Shown: positions 17,291 through 29,707, numbered from the stretch's first letter. The stretch: 64,000 nucleotides of DNA from DASPLX01 sp035627375 (GCA_035627375.1 DASPLX010000034.1:1-64000); one strand, 5' to 3'. Notes: generated by a model not told the origin, from the letters alone. Numbers and translations are program-made.

Positions 17291-17596
17291 TCAATCGCGG
17301 CAGGCTAGGAGACGCAATTCCGCCGCCAGCGCCGGCTGCATCGCGTCGAGCTCGCGCGCCATGCGATGGAGCGTGGCGGCATCTTCAGCGCGGCGCACGG
17401 CATAGGTGTCGGACATCGATGCAGGTGCTTGCAGCAAGCCGCGCACGGCATTCAGCAGGCGGGCCAGCAGTTTGCCGCCGGTCTCGGCGGGCGAGGCGCG
17501 ATGCCAGCCGAGCGTCGCGGCGGCGACGGCATTCGTCACCGAAACGGCCGGCGCGGGCGGGATGCCTCGGGCATAGGCATGATACGGAATGGCCAT
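17291..17596 (-). CDS. small hypothetical protein
   Basis: A 101-residue protein, not recognised. It starts at ATG 17596 after an AAGGGAAA ribosome site; the upstream in-frame ATG at 17674 adds an unlikely, AT-rich-encoded segment. It is Ala/Leu-rich and probably helical, with no clear signal peptide or membrane segment. A central region (GGKLLARLLNAVRGLL) could form an amphipathic helix. Codon use matches the GC-rich genome, unlike the F-box gene beside it. Terminator copy 2 follows immediately. Confidence 0.55.
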   Translation of the reverse strand: MAIPYHAYARGIPPAPAVSVTNAVAAATLGWHRASPAETGGKLLARLLNAVRGLLQAPASMSDTYAVRRAEDAATLHRMARELDAMQPALAAELRLLACRD

Positions 17597-18127
17597 GATG
17601 TTTCCCTTTCTGATCTTTGAATCTGTTTTCCTGCCGAACAGTATAGGGAGGTGAAGATATAAATCAAATTTCAATATCTGATATGAGCAATATGATCTAT
17701 GAATATCATCCTGTTGCTCGTAGCTAAGCTATTGAATTTACTAGGAATGTGGAAAGAGGCAGGTCTGGATGAATGCAAGCGCGGCGGCCGGGAAAATCTT
17801 TTTCGGTGTCTTAAACTTTCTAGGAGGCAGGGCGTCCAATGCACTTCTAAGTTAAGTACATATTTTTGTACATTGTACGAATTTCTGTTCATCCACTGCA
17901 AGTCTCTGTTTTGACGATGGTTTTTTTACTCCTTTGAAGTTCCTAAGGAAAACTGTGTATAAAATTTCGTACAATGCGATGGAGGGCATTCTCTTCAATC
18001 TGTTAAGCCTTTGATTTCATAGGACTATTCTTGCTGGCATCGTAATTGCTATTCCGAACGGAATTTGGCGTTATCTTGCCAAGCGTCTTTTGCGGTTCGA
18101 CTCATCATTTTTTACAGGAGAGACAAA
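17597..18127. other. 531-bp AT-rich intergenic region before gcvH
   Basis: No supported gene; a 71-codon plus-strand frame at 17699-17914 has no ribosome site. It contains an 11-bp inverted repeat, CATTGTACGAA (17871-17881) and TTCGTACAATG (17966-17976), which straddles the likely gcv promoter. A cluster of TGTAC/GTACA words lies around 17856-17880. The conserved landmarks of a glycine riboswitch are not visible. Confidence 0.5.
17934..17963 (+). promoter_or_regulatory. probable promoter of the gcv operon
   Basis: TTGAAG (17934-17939), 18 bases, then TATAAA (17958-17963). It gives a leader of about 160 bases to gcvH. The right arm of the 11-bp inverted repeat lies just downstream of the -10 box, so a repressor bound there could block initiation (inference). 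Confidence 0.45.
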
Positions 18128-18505
18128 GTGAGCAACATCAAATACACCGAAGATCACGAATGGCTGCGCACGGAGGCGGATGGCAGCGTGACGGTCGGCG
18201 TCACGAACTATGCGCAAGAGCAGCTCGGCGACCTCGTGTATATCCAGTTGCCGGAAGTCGGACGCGAATTCGCGAAGGGTGACGAAGCCGCCGTGATCGA
18301 GTCGGTCAAGGTGGCCGGCGAGATCAAGATGCCGGCCGCCGGCGCCGTCACCGAAATCAATCAAGCCATCGCCGACGATCCGGCGCTGGTCAACCAGGAT
18401 GCCGAAGGCGCCGCCTGGTTCTTCAAGTTCAAGCCGGCCGATGCCGGCGAACTCGACGGCCTGCTCGACAAGGCCGGTTACGACAATTTCATCGCCAACC
18501 ACTGA
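18128..18505 (+). CDS. gcvH: glycine cleavage system H protein
   Basis: A 125-residue lipoyl carrier protein that shuttles the aminomethyl group between the P, T and L proteins. The lipoyl site is Lys61 in I-E-S-V-K. The fold is complete (YTEDHEWLR at the N terminus, GDLVYIQLPEVG in the middle). The GTG at 18128 follows GGAGAG at a good distance; longer in-frame starts add a non-conserved leader. It is the first gene of the operon, ahead of gcvP. LipA, which builds its cofactor, is encoded at the end of the same operon. Confidence 0.95.
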   Translation: MSNIKYTEDHEWLRTEADGSVTVGVTNYAQEQLGDLVYIQLPEVGREFAKGDEAAVIESVKVAGEIKMPAAGAVTEINQAIADDPALVNQDAEGAAWFFKFKPADAGELDGLLDKAGYDNFIANH

Positions 18506-18605
18506 TTGATTGGCAAGGCGGAGTCCGGATCAAGCCGGACCCGCCGAACGATTTCCATCCGGCGCCGCGTTTTGCGCCCACCACACCCTGACGGACAGAT
18601 TTTCC

Positions 18606-21503
18606 ATGGACATCAACACCTCGCAACTGCGCCGCTCGTTCGATAGCCTCGAACAGCGCAATGAATTCATCGCCCGCCACATCGGTCCCGACGAAGCCGA
18701 ACAGGCACAGATGCTGAAGACGCTAGGCTACGATTCGATCGATGCGCTGATCGACAAGCTGATCCCGGCCGGCATCCGCTCGAGCGCGCCGCTCGCGGTC
18801 GGCGAATCGCGCAGCGAAGCGCAGGTGCTGGCGGACATCAAGGCCATCGCCGCCAAGAACAAGGTGTTCAAGTCCTTCATCGGCGCCGGTTACTACGACA
18901 CCTATACGCCGACCGTCATCCTGCGCAACATCCTCGAGAATCCTGCCTGGTACACGGCGTACACGCCGTACCAGCCGGAGATTTCCCAGGGCCGCCTGGA
19001 AGCGCTGTTGAACTTCCAGACCATGGTCAGCGATCTGACCGGCATGGAAATCGCCAATGCCTCGATGCTCGACGAAGCGACCGCCGCCGCCGAGGCGATG
19101 ACGATGTGCTTCCGCGCCACCAAGGGCAACGCCAAGACCTTCTTCGTTTCCAAGGATTGCCATCCGCAGACCATCGACGTGGTGCGCACGCGCGCCCAGC
19201 CGCTCGGCATCGAGGTCGTGGTCGGCGACCATCGCGTCGACGCCAACAATCTCTCCTATTTCGGCATGCTGCTGCAATATCCGGCCTCGACCGGCGAAGT
19301 CTACGACTACGCCGGCGTGGTCCAGCAAGCCCATAGCGCCGGCGCGCTGGTGGTCGTCGCCGCCGACCTGCTGTCGCTGACCATGCTCGAACCGCCGGGC
19401 GAGTTCGGCGCCGACGTGGTGGTCGGCAATACGCAGCGCTTCGGCGTGCCGCTCGGCTACGGCGGTCCGCACGCGGCCTTCTTCGCCACGCGCGACAGCT
19501 TCAAGCGCGACATGCCGGGCCGCCTGGTCGGCGTGTCGATCGACAGCCACGGCGAGCGCGCCTACCGCCTCGCGATGCAGACGCGCGAACAGCATATCCG
19601 CCGCGAGAAGGCCACCTCGAACATCTGCACCGCGCAGGCGCTGCTGGCGATCATGGCCTCGATGTACGCCGTCTACCACGGGCCGCAAGGCCTGGCCATC
19701 ATCGCCGAGCGCGTGCATCGCCTGACCGCGACGCTGGTCGAAGGCATGCGCAAGCTCGACCTCGACGTGCCGACGCAAGCCTTCTTCGACACCATCACCG
19801 TCAAGACCGGCAGCCGCACGCAGGCGATCCACCAAGCCGCGCGCAGCCGCGGCATCAACCTGCGCGAGATCGATGCCGAGACCGTCGGCATCTCCTTCGA
19901 CGAGACCACCACCGCGGCAGACGTCGAGACGCTGTGGACCGTGTTCGCCGCGCCGGGCAAGACCGTGCCGTCCTTCGCCGCCGTCGAGGCGAACGTCGCC
20001 TCCAAGATCCCGGCCGGCCTGGTGCGCAATTCGTCCTTCCTGACGCACCCGGTGTTCCAGACGCATCATTCGGAAACCGAGATGCTGCGCTACATGCGCA
20101 GCCTGGCCGACAAGGACCTCGCGCTCGACCGCGCCATGATTCCGCTAGGCTCGTGCACGATGAAGCTCAACGCCACCACCGAAATGATCCCGGTGACCTG
20201 GAAGGAATTCGGCGCGATCCATCCGTTCGCGCCGCTCGACCAGACCCAAGGCTACCAGCAGCTGACCACCGAACTCGAGCAGATGCTGTGCGCCGCCACC
20301 GGCTACGATGCCGTGTCGCTGCAGCCGAACGCCGGTTCGCAAGGCGAATACGCCGGCCTGCTGGCGATCCGCGCCTATCACGCCAGCCGCGGCGAAGCCC
20401 ATCGCACGATCTGCCTGATCCCGTCCTCGGCGCACGGCACCAACCCGGCGACGGCGCAAATGTGCGGGATGCAGGTGGTGGTGGTCGCCTGCGACGCGCA
20501 AGGCAATGTCGACATCGCCGACTTGAAAGTAAAGGCCGAGAAGCACGCGGCCAATGTCGGCGCGATCATGATCACCTATCCGTCCACGCATGGCGTGTTC
20601 GAAGAGGGCGTGACCGAGATCTGCGACATCGTGCACAGCCACGGCGGCCAGGTCTACATCGACGGCGCCAACATGAACGCGATGGTCGGCCTGTGCCAGC
20701 CCGGCAAGTTCGGCGGCGACGTATCGCACCTGAACCTGCACAAGACCTTCTGCATTCCGCATGGCGGCGGCGGCCCGGGCGTCGGCCCGATCGGCGTGAA
20801 GTCGCATCTGGCGCCGTTCCTGCCCGGCCATCGCCTGCTGGGCCGCGAGTCGGCGGTGTCGGCCGCGCCGTGGGGCAGCGCCTCGATCCTGCCGATCTCG
20901 TGGGCCTACATCGCCATGATGGGCCGCGACGGCCTGAAGAAGGCGACCGAGAACGCGATCCTGTCGGCCAACTACATCGCGCACCGCCTCGCTCCGCACT
21001 ACCCGATCCTGTACCGGGGCACGCACGGCCTGGTGGCGCACGAATGCATCATCGACCTGCGTCCGATCAAGGACCAGACCGGCATTTCCGTCGAGGACGT
21101 CGCCAAGCGCCTGATCGACTACGGCTTCCATGCGCCGACGATGTCGTTCCCGGTCGCCGGCACGCTGATGATCGAGCCGACCGAGAGCGAACCGAAGTGC
21201 GAGCTGGACCGCTTCATCGACGCCATGATCGCGATCCGCGAAGAGATCCGTGCGATCGAGGACGGCCGCGCCGACGCGAAAGACAATCCGCTCAAGCATG
21301 CGCCGCATACCGCGATGAGCCTGACGGCCGAATGGACCCACGGCTATTCGCGCGAGCAAGCCGTGTTCCCGGTCGCTTCGCTGAAGAAGGTGAAGTACTG
21401 GCCGCCGGTCGGCCGCGTCGACAACGCCTATGGCGACCGCAACCTGGTGTGCGCCTGCCCGCCGATGTCGGATTACGCCGAAGACGGCGACGCCCAAGGC
21501 TGA
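18606..21503 (+). CDS. gcvP: glycine dehydrogenase (decarboxylating), P protein
   Basis: A 965-residue homodimeric-type PLP enzyme with fused N and C halves. It decarboxylates glycine and loads the aminomethyl group on GcvH. Visible landmarks are FIARHIGP near the N terminus, LLDEATAAAEAM in the first half, and the PLP-lysine region LNLHKTFCIPHGGGG in the second half. The length is normal. The ATG at 18606 lies 100 bases after gcvH; the ribosome site is weak. Confidence 0.97.
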   Translation: MDINTSQLRRSFDSLEQRNEFIARHIGPDEAEQAQMLKTLGYDSIDALIDKLIPAGIRSSAPLAVGESRSEAQVLADIKAIAAKNKVFKSFIGAGYYDTYTPTVILRNILENPAWYTAYTPYQPEISQGRLEALLNFQTMVSDLTGMEIANASMLDEATAAAEAMTMCFRATKGNAKTFFVSKDCHPQTIDVVRTRAQPLGIEVVVGDHRVDANNLSYFGMLLQYPASTGEVYDYAGVVQQAHSAGALVVVAADLLSLTMLEPPGEFGADVVVGNTQRFGVPLGYGGPHAAFFATRDSFKRDMPGRLVGVSIDSHGERAYRLAMQTREQHIRREKATSNICTAQALLAIMASMYAVYHGPQGLAIIAERVHRLTATLVEGMRKLDLDVPTQAFFDTITVKTGSRTQAIHQAARSRGINLREIDAETVGISFDETTTAADVETLWTVFAAPGKTVPSFAAVEANVASKIPAGLVRNSSFLTHPVFQTHHSETEMLRYMRSLADKDLALDRAMIPLGSCTMKLNATTEMIPVTWKEFGAIHPFAPLDQTQGYQQLTTELEQMLCAATGYDAVSLQPNAGSQGEYAGLLAIRAYHASRGEAHRTICLIPSSAHGTNPATAQMCGMQVVVVACDAQGNVDIADLKVKAEKHAANVGAIMITYPSTHGVFEEGVTEICDIVHSHGGQVYIDGANMNAMVGLCQPGKFGGDVSHLNLHKTFCIPHGGGGPGVGPIGVKSHLAPFLPGHRLLGRESAVSAAPWGSASILPISWAYIAMMGRDGLKKATENAILSANYIAHRLAPHYPILYRGTHGLVAHECIIDLRPIKDQTGISVEDVAKRLIDYGFHAPTMSFPVAGTLMIEPTESEPKCELDRFIDAMIAIREEIRAIEDGRADAKDNPLKHAPHTAMSLTAEWTHGYSREQAVFPVASLKKVKYWPPVGRVDNAYGDRNLVCACPPMSDYAEDGDAQG

Positions 21504-21600
21504 TAGCAGCAAGCGCGGCGGATCGCGCGAGGCGCGATCCGCCGCACCGAATCCACCGCCGCCGTCCGCCGACGCGCGGCCAACCCCAACGGAGAGAGAC

Positions 21601-22854
<1,254 letters not shown>

Positions 22855-22896
22855 CCACTGATTCCCCTCTCCGTGCGGGGAGGGGACGAGGGTCCT

Positions 22897-24276
<1,380 letters not shown>

Positions 24277-24314
24277 CGCAACTTCCACAACGATAATTCA
24301 AAGGACCGAACGAC

Positions 24315-25448
24315 ATGAGCGCAACCGACGCCCAGCAACTGAAACGCACCCCGCTGTACGACCTGCACGTGGAACTCGGCGCCAAGATGGTGCCGTTCGC
24401 CGGCTATGAAATGCCGGTGCAGTATCCGATGGGCGTGATGAAGGAGCACCAGCACACCCGCGCCGACGGCAAGGCGGGATTGTTCGATGTCTCGCACATG
24501 GGGCAGGTGCGCCTGTCCGGCCCGGAGGCGAAGGCTGCGCTGGAAACGCTGGTGCCGGTCGACATCATCGATCTGCCGGCCAACATGCAGCGCTATGCCT
24601 TGTTCACGAACGAAGAGGGCGGCATCCTCGACGATCTGATGGTGGCGAATTTCGGCGACTGGCTGTTCGTGGTGGTCAACGCGGCATGCAAGGAGCAGGA
24701 CATCGCTCACATGAAGAAGCATCTTTCCGGCCGTTGCCAGGTCGAGGAGCTGGCCGACCGCGCGCTGCTGGCTCTGCAAGGGACGGGCGCCGCTGCCGTG
24801 ATGGCGCGCCTGGCGCCCGGCGTCGAGAAGATGATTTTCATGAACACGGCGAAGATGAATCTCGTCGGCGTCGAATGCTACATCTCGCGCTCGGGCTATA
24901 CCGGCGAGGACGGTTACGAGATCTCGGTGCCGGCCGACAAGTCGGTCGAGCTCGCCAAGCTGTTGCTGGCGCAGCCGGAAGTCGCTCCCATCGGCCTCGG
25001 CGCGCGCGATTCGCTGCGCCTCGAGGCGGGCCTGTGCCTGTACGGCCACGACATCGACACCACCACTACGCCGATCGAGGGCAGCCTGTTGTGGGCCTTG
25101 TCGAAGGTGCGCCGCGCCGACGGCGAGCGCGCCGGCGGCTTCCCGGGCGCCGAGGTCATCCTCGGCCAGATCAAGAACGACGTGGCGAAGAAGCGCGTCG
25201 GCCTGCTGCCGAAGGACCGGGTGCCGGTGCGCGAAGGCGCGGAACTGGTCGATGCGGAAGGCCGCGTGATCGGCAAGGTCACCAGCGGCACTTTCGGCCC
25301 GACGCTGAATGCGCCGGTCGCGATGGGCTATGTCGACGCGGCGCATGCGGCCGTCGGCACGACCTTCTCGGCGATGGTGCGCGGCAAGGCGATTCCGGTG
25401 GAAGTCGTGAAGACGCCGTTCGTGCCGCAGCGTTACTATCGTGGGTGA
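24315..25448 (+). CDS. gcvT: aminomethyltransferase, glycine cleavage T protein
   Basis: A 377-residue folate-binding protein that releases ammonia from the aminomethyl-lipoyl group and forms 5,10-methylene-THF. It has the N-terminal FAGYEMPVQYP, the DVSHMGQ segment, the tetrahydrofolate-binding region around SRSGYTGEDGYEI, and GLGARDSLRLEAGLCLYG. Length and start are standard. Here it is fifth in the operon, after sdaA, whereas many genomes keep gcvT first. Confidence 0.97.
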   Translation: MSATDAQQLKRTPLYDLHVELGAKMVPFAGYEMPVQYPMGVMKEHQHTRADGKAGLFDVSHMGQVRLSGPEAKAALETLVPVDIIDLPANMQRYALFTNEEGGILDDLMVANFGDWLFVVVNAACKEQDIAHMKKHLSGRCQVEELADRALLALQGTGAAAVMARLAPGVEKMIFMNTAKMNLVGVECYISRSGYTGEDGYEISVPADKSVELAKLLLAQPEVAPIGLGARDSLRLEAGLCLYGHDIDTTTTPIEGSLLWALSKVRRADGERAGGFPGAEVILGQIKNDVAKKRVGLLPKDRVPVREGAELVDAEGRVIGKVTSGTFGPTLNAPVAMGYVDAAHAAVGTTFSAMVRGKAIPVEVVKTPFVPQRYYRG

Positions 25449-25559
25449 AGCGGGCGTTTCGCAACGCATGCGTTGCGCCCGTGGAACCGGAGCCGCTTGC
25501 AAGCGGCGACATGGATAACGCTGCTGCCCTTACATTATCGAAGTACCAGGAACACGGAC

Positions 25560-26552
25560 ATGGAACACGACACGACCACCAAGCCGGCCACAGCCGTACC
25601 CAAAGCCGTCGCCGGCGAAAAGCTGCGCGGCGCCGACAAGGTCGCGCGCATTCCCGTGAAAGTCGTTCCGACCAAGCCGGGCGAATTCCTGCGCAAGCCG
25701 GAATGGATACGCGCGAAATTCCCCGGCACCAAGGAAGTCATCCGCCTCAAGAACGTGCTGCGCGAGAACAAGCTGCACACCGTCTGCGAGGAAGCGAATT
25801 GCCCGAACCTCGGCGAGTGCTTCGGCAACGGCACCGCGACCTTCATGATCATGGGCGACATCTGCACGCGCCGCTGCCCGTTCTGCGACGTCGGCCACGG
25901 CCGTCCGAATCCGCTCGACCAGAATGAGCCGGCCAACCTTGCCAGGACGATCCGGCAGATGGGCTTGCGCTATGTCGTGATCACCTCGGTCGACCGCGAC
26001 GACTTGCGCGACGGCGGCGCCGCGCACTTCGTGGCCTGCATCGAAGAGACGCGCAAGCTGTCGCCGGAGATCGTGATCGAAGTGCTGGTGCCGGACTTCC
26101 GCGGCCGCATGGATGTCGCGATCGCGATCATGGACCGGGCGCCGCCGGATGTCTTCAACCACAATCTCGAAACCGTGCCGCGCCTGTACAAGATGGCGCG
26201 CCCGGGTTCCGACTACCAGCATTCGCTGCAACTGCTCAAGCAGTTCAAGGCGCGCCATCCGAACGTGCCGACCAAGTCCGGCTTGATGCTCGGCCTCGGC
26301 GAAGAGTTGGAGGAAGTGGAGGCCGTGATGCGCGACATGCGCGCGCACGACATCGACATGCTCACGCTCGGCCAGTACCTGCAGCCGAGCGCGCATCATC
26401 TGCCGGTCGTGCGCTATGTGACGCCGGCCGAGTTCGATGCGCTGCGCGATCTCGGTCTGAAGATGGGTTTCAAGAACGTGGCGTCCGGCCCGCTGGTGCG
26501 CTCGTCCTATCAGGCCGACGAACAGGCGAAGCTGGCGCGCCAGGAAGCATAG
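25560..26552 (+). CDS. lipA: lipoyl synthase
   Basis: A 330-residue radical SAM enzyme inserting the two sulfurs of lipoate into octanoyl-GcvH or E2 proteins. Both cysteine sets are present: the auxiliary cluster motif in CEEANCPNLGEC and the radical SAM motif in CTRRCPFCD. The N-terminal 70 residues are a common basic leader. The ATG at 25560 follows AGGA. Placing lipA at the end of the gcv operon ties cofactor supply to GcvH; lipB is not in the window. Confidence 0.97.
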   Translation: MEHDTTTKPATAVPKAVAGEKLRGADKVARIPVKVVPTKPGEFLRKPEWIRAKFPGTKEVIRLKNVLRENKLHTVCEEANCPNLGECFGNGTATFMIMGDICTRRCPFCDVGHGRPNPLDQNEPANLARTIRQMGLRYVVITSVDRDDLRDGGAAHFVACIEETRKLSPEIVIEVLVPDFRGRMDVAIAIMDRAPPDVFNHNLETVPRLYKMARPGSDYQHSLQLLKQFKARHPNVPTKSGLMLGLGEELEEVEAVMRDMRAHDIDMLTLGQYLQPSAHHLPVVRYVTPAEFDALRDLGLKMGFKNVASGPLVRSSYQADEQAKLARQEA

Positions 26553-26587
26553 CGCGCATCGCGTCGGATACCGCCTCCGCGAGACCC

Positions 26588-27394
26588 CTACCAGAGCGAG
26601 CCTAGCGCGCGGTTGTTTTCGAACTGCGCATTCTCCCGCCTCGTCTGTTCCCGTATCTCGGGCGTGACGCATACGCGATCGGTAGGCACGACCTCTCGCC
26701 AGACATAGCCCGGCCGGCAGGTGTCCGGGCCATAGGATCGGTCCGTCGGGCTGACGCGGTTCGCCCGCTGCGCGTTGTCGCGTCGCGCCTGCTCCCGGCT
26801 CGCCGGGGTCACGCAGACATGGTCGTCCGTTATCGCCTCCCGCCATACGTAGCCGCTTTTGCAGGTGTCGGGACCATAAGGAAGCTGCGGCAGGCTGGAA
26901 TTGCCGGAACGGGACAATGGCGGCACGCTCAGGGGCGAAAGACCGCCGGCGGTGCCGACGACCGGCTCTTTCCAGTCCGACCACCAGCCGACACAGGCGC
27001 CGCAGGCGTACGTTGCGCAGCTATTCCACTCGGGCACATTGGTCGTCTGCTTGTAATACCCGTTATCGCAAATCATGACGACGCCCTTGCAGGCGACGTT
27101 GGTCTGCAAGGGTTGGCAGGCGGGCGAGTAGGTTTTCCCTCTGCACAATACCTTGCTGCCGGTCCAGCAGGTACCTCCGTCGCCGCTCTCGCTCCGTTGA
27201 ATCTCCACCTCGCCCGGCAGACATTTTCCTTCGCAGAACGGCGCTGTTCCGCGCCACGTATCGGCATGCGCCAGCGTTGCCTGCAATCCGCCGCCGATTG
27301 CCAGCAACGCCGCCAGTCCCCTCAAGACGGGACGATGAACGGATCCGGAATGGCTTACGTTACGCTCAGCCAGGCTTCCACATGGAAATCGCAT
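26588..27394 (-). CDS. secreted cysteine-rich protein with two C-terminal repeats
   Basis: A 268-residue exported protein of unknown function. The ATG at 27394 has GGAGG five bases upstream and starts a signal peptide cleaved after about residue 44 (L-A-H-A). The middle (54-135) holds many paired cysteines, suggesting disulfides. The C terminus has two copies (about 173-211 and 221-258) of a repeat with pattern Y-G-P-D-T-C-x-x-G-Y-V-W-R-E, then V-C-V-T-P and R-E-Q-x-R-R-x-N-A-Q. Such repeats occur in assorted secreted proteobacterial proteins with no known role. It is convergent with lipA, 35 bases away. Confidence 0.65.
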   Translation of the reverse strand: MRFPCGSLAERNVSHSGSVHRPVLRGLAALLAIGGGLQATLAHADTWRGTAPFCEGKCLPGEVEIQRSESGDGGTCWTGSKVLCRGKTYSPACQPLQTNVACKGVVMICDNGYYKQTTNVPEWNSCATYACGACVGWWSDWKEPVVGTAGGLSPLSVPPLSRSGNSSLPQLPYGPDTCKSGYVWREAITDDHVCVTPASREQARRDNAQRANRVSPTDRSYGPDTCRPGYVWREVVPTDRVCVTPEIREQTRRENAQFENNRALGSLW

Positions 27395-27509
27395 CTCTAC
27401 CTCCGATGGGGAAGACAAGATTCACTGCCTGCGGGGCAGGGCCGCCAGTTCGTTATGTCCCTTTCCGGCGTCGAAGGTATTGATCTATGTCGGATAAGCC
27501 GTCGGCGAC

Positions 27510-28004
27510 TCAGCGGATCGGTATCGGCGTCGAACGCGGCACCGGCACCGCGGTCACGCTGTTCTTCGGGCTGCCTTCGATGATCTTGTCGGAGTAGGTC
27601 AGATACACGAGCGCATTGCGCTTGGCATCGACCACGCGCACGATATGCAGGCGCTTGAACAGGAGCGACATCCGTTCGGAAAACACATCTTCCTGGCGCG
27701 GCAGTTTTTCCTTGAACACGATCGCATCGCCGACCTGGCGGCAGGCGATCGAGGCTTCCGTCTTGTCTTCGGCCAGACCGAGCGTGCCGGATACGCCGCC
27801 GGTACGGGCGCGCGATACGAAGCAGGTCACGCCTTGCACCTTCGGGTCGTCGTAGGCCTCGACCACGATGCGGTCGTCCTTGCCGACCCAGCGAAAGGCG
27901 GTGTCGACCTCGCCGATCTGTTCGGCATGGACAGCCGGCAACGCCAGCAGCCAGGCGAGCGCCAGGAGACGGCGGAAAGGGCGCGCGCGGAAACGGATGT
28001 TCAT
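27510..28004 (-). CDS. creA: CreA family protein
   Basis: A 164-residue periplasmic protein. A signal peptide (ends A-V-H-A) precedes the CreA fold: EVDTAFRWVGKDDRIVVEAYDDP, VTCFVSRARTGG, and the C-terminal LVYLTYSDKIIEGSPKNS. CreA is widely conserved in proteobacteria but has no established function. The ATG at 28004 follows GGAGAA. It is divergent from the TyrR-type gene. Confidence 0.9.
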   Translation of the reverse strand: MNIRFRARPFRRLLALAWLLALPAVHAEQIGEVDTAFRWVGKDDRIVVEAYDDPKVQGVTCFVSRARTGGVSGTLGLAEDKTEASIACRQVGDAIVFKEKLPRQEDVFSERMSLLFKRLHIVRVVDAKRNALVYLTYSDKIIEGSPKNSVTAVPVPRSTPIPIR

Positions 28005-28151
28005 GGGGATTCTCCGGTTGTTCGACTTTAATCTGATATGGTGTTCCGCCGCCATTGTGCAAGCGGCAAGGATACAAGGCAATCGACCGGCGAGCGCCGG
28101 GCACGGTACCATTGAGTCCGCAGTTCCCTTTGTCATTTCCGAGAAATTTCC

Positions 28152-29693
28152 ATGCGCATCGACGTATTGTTCGACGACCGCGTCGGCATCACGCAGCAGG
28201 TGCTGCAATTGCTGGCCGAACGCGACATCAACCTGACGGCGGTCGAGATGGCGCCGCCGCATGTGTATATCGACGCGCCCCAGCTCGATCAGCGCAACTT
28301 CGCCGAGCTGCGCCGCAAGTTCTTCGAGGTGAAGGGCGTACGCGACGTGTCCATCGTCAACATGTTGCCGGGCCAGCGCCGCACGCTGCATCTCGACACG
28401 CTGCTGGCGGCGATGGCCGACCCGGTCCTGGTGCTCGATGCCGAGGGCGTGATCGTGGTCGCCAGCGCGGCGGCGGCGCGCGTGGTCGGCTTGAACGAGA
28501 CCGCCATGTCCGGCATTCCGCTCGGCGAATTATTCGCCGACAACGCCCTCCAGGAAGAGTTGCGCAACGCGCGTTTCGCCGCGCCGGCGCGCGAAGTCAT
28601 GCTGCAAGGCCATCCTTTCCTGCTCGACGTGACGCCGGTCCTGGAGGCCGGCACCGTGGTCGGCGGCGTGATCACGCTCAATGCGCCGAGCCGCATCGGC
28701 GAGCGCCTCAATGCGCTCCAGCATTTCGATGAAGGCGGCGTCGAAAAGATCATCGGCGAATCGGCGCCGATGAAAGCCTTGAAGGAACGGGCCGTGCGCG
28801 TGGCGTCGGTCGACGCGCCGCTGCTGATCCTCGGCGAGACCGGCACCGGCAAGGAGCTCATCGCCCATGCTTGCCATTACGCGAGCACGCGGCGCAAGGC
28901 GCCGTTCCTGGCGCTCAATTGCGCGGCTCTGCCGGAAAGCTTGGCCGAGAGCGAATTGTTCGGCTATGCGCCGGGAGCGTTCTCGGGCGCCCAGCGCGGC
29001 GGCAAGCCGGGCCTGCTGGAGCTGGCCAATCGCGGCACCGTGTTCCTCGACGAGATCGGCGAGATGTCGCTCTACCTGCAGGCCAAGCTGCTGCGCTTCC
29101 TGAACGACGGCAGCTTCCGCCGCGTCGGCGGCGACCGCGAACTGAAGGTCAATGTGCGCATCATCAGCGCGACCCATCGCGCCCTCGACAAGATGGTGGA
29201 GGAAGGCGGCTTCCGCGAAGACCTGTATTACCGCCTGAACGTCCTGAGCCTGCGCGTGCCGCCGTTGCGCGAGCGGCGCGACGACATCCGGCTGCTGGCC
29301 GATCATTTCATCGAACGCGCCTGTGCCCAGGTGCAGCGGCCGGTATGCCGCCTGGCGGCGCCGGCGATGGCGGCCTTGATGAACAACGAGTGGCGCGGCA
29401 ACGTGCGGCAATTGCAGAACGTGATCTTCCGCGCCGTGACGATGAGCGACAAGTCCAGCATCGGCGTCGAGGATCTCGATCTGGCCGCGGCGGAGCCGCA
29501 GCAGCAACGGCTGCGGGCGAACCAGCCGCAAGAGATCACGAATCTCGAGGAAGCCGTCGCGAACTACGAGCAAGGCTTGCTGCGCCAGTTGTATGCGCGT
29601 TATCCGTCCTGCCGCAAGCTGGCCAGCCATCTCAACGTGCCGCATACGACCATCGCCTACAAGCTGCGCAAGTACGGCATTCCGGGATCTTGA
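28152..29693 (+). CDS. TyrR/PhhR-family AAA+ transcriptional regulator
   Basis: A 513-residue regulator with an N-terminal ACT domain (1-70, binds aromatic amino acids in TyrR), a PAS domain (about 78-190), an AAA+ domain and a C-terminal HTH (YPSCRKLASHLNVPHTTIAYKLRKYG). Walker A is LGETGTGKE and Walker B is VFLDEIGEM. The sigma-54 contact loop reads GAFSGA rather than GAFTGA, a change also seen in some family members, so sigma-54 dependence is uncertain. By family it controls aromatic amino-acid genes; no such target is adjacent. Confidence 0.88.
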   Translation: MRIDVLFDDRVGITQQVLQLLAERDINLTAVEMAPPHVYIDAPQLDQRNFAELRRKFFEVKGVRDVSIVNMLPGQRRTLHLDTLLAAMADPVLVLDAEGVIVVASAAAARVVGLNETAMSGIPLGELFADNALQEELRNARFAAPAREVMLQGHPFLLDVTPVLEAGTVVGGVITLNAPSRIGERLNALQHFDEGGVEKIIGESAPMKALKERAVRVASVDAPLLILGETGTGKELIAHACHYASTRRKAPFLALNCAALPESLAESELFGYAPGAFSGAQRGGKPGLLELANRGTVFLDEIGEMSLYLQAKLLRFLNDGSFRRVGGDRELKVNVRIISATHRALDKMVEEGGFREDLYYRLNVLSLRVPPLRERRDDIRLLADHFIERACAQVQRPVCRLAAPAMAALMNNEWRGNVRQLQNVIFRAVTMSDKSSIGVEDLDLAAAEPQQQRLRANQPQEITNLEEAVANYEQGLLRQLYARYPSCRKLASHLNVPHTTIAYKLRKYGIPGS

Positions 29694-29707
29694 ACGCGAC
29701 ATCGAAC

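Noticed and set aside
17699..17914. 71-codon AT-rich open frame
   Set aside because: No ribosome site, unlike any known protein, and it covers the inverted repeat of the gcv control region.
17597..18127. Glycine riboswitch before gcvH
   Set aside because: Conserved aptamer landmarks are not visible by eye; only a covariance-model scan could settle it.
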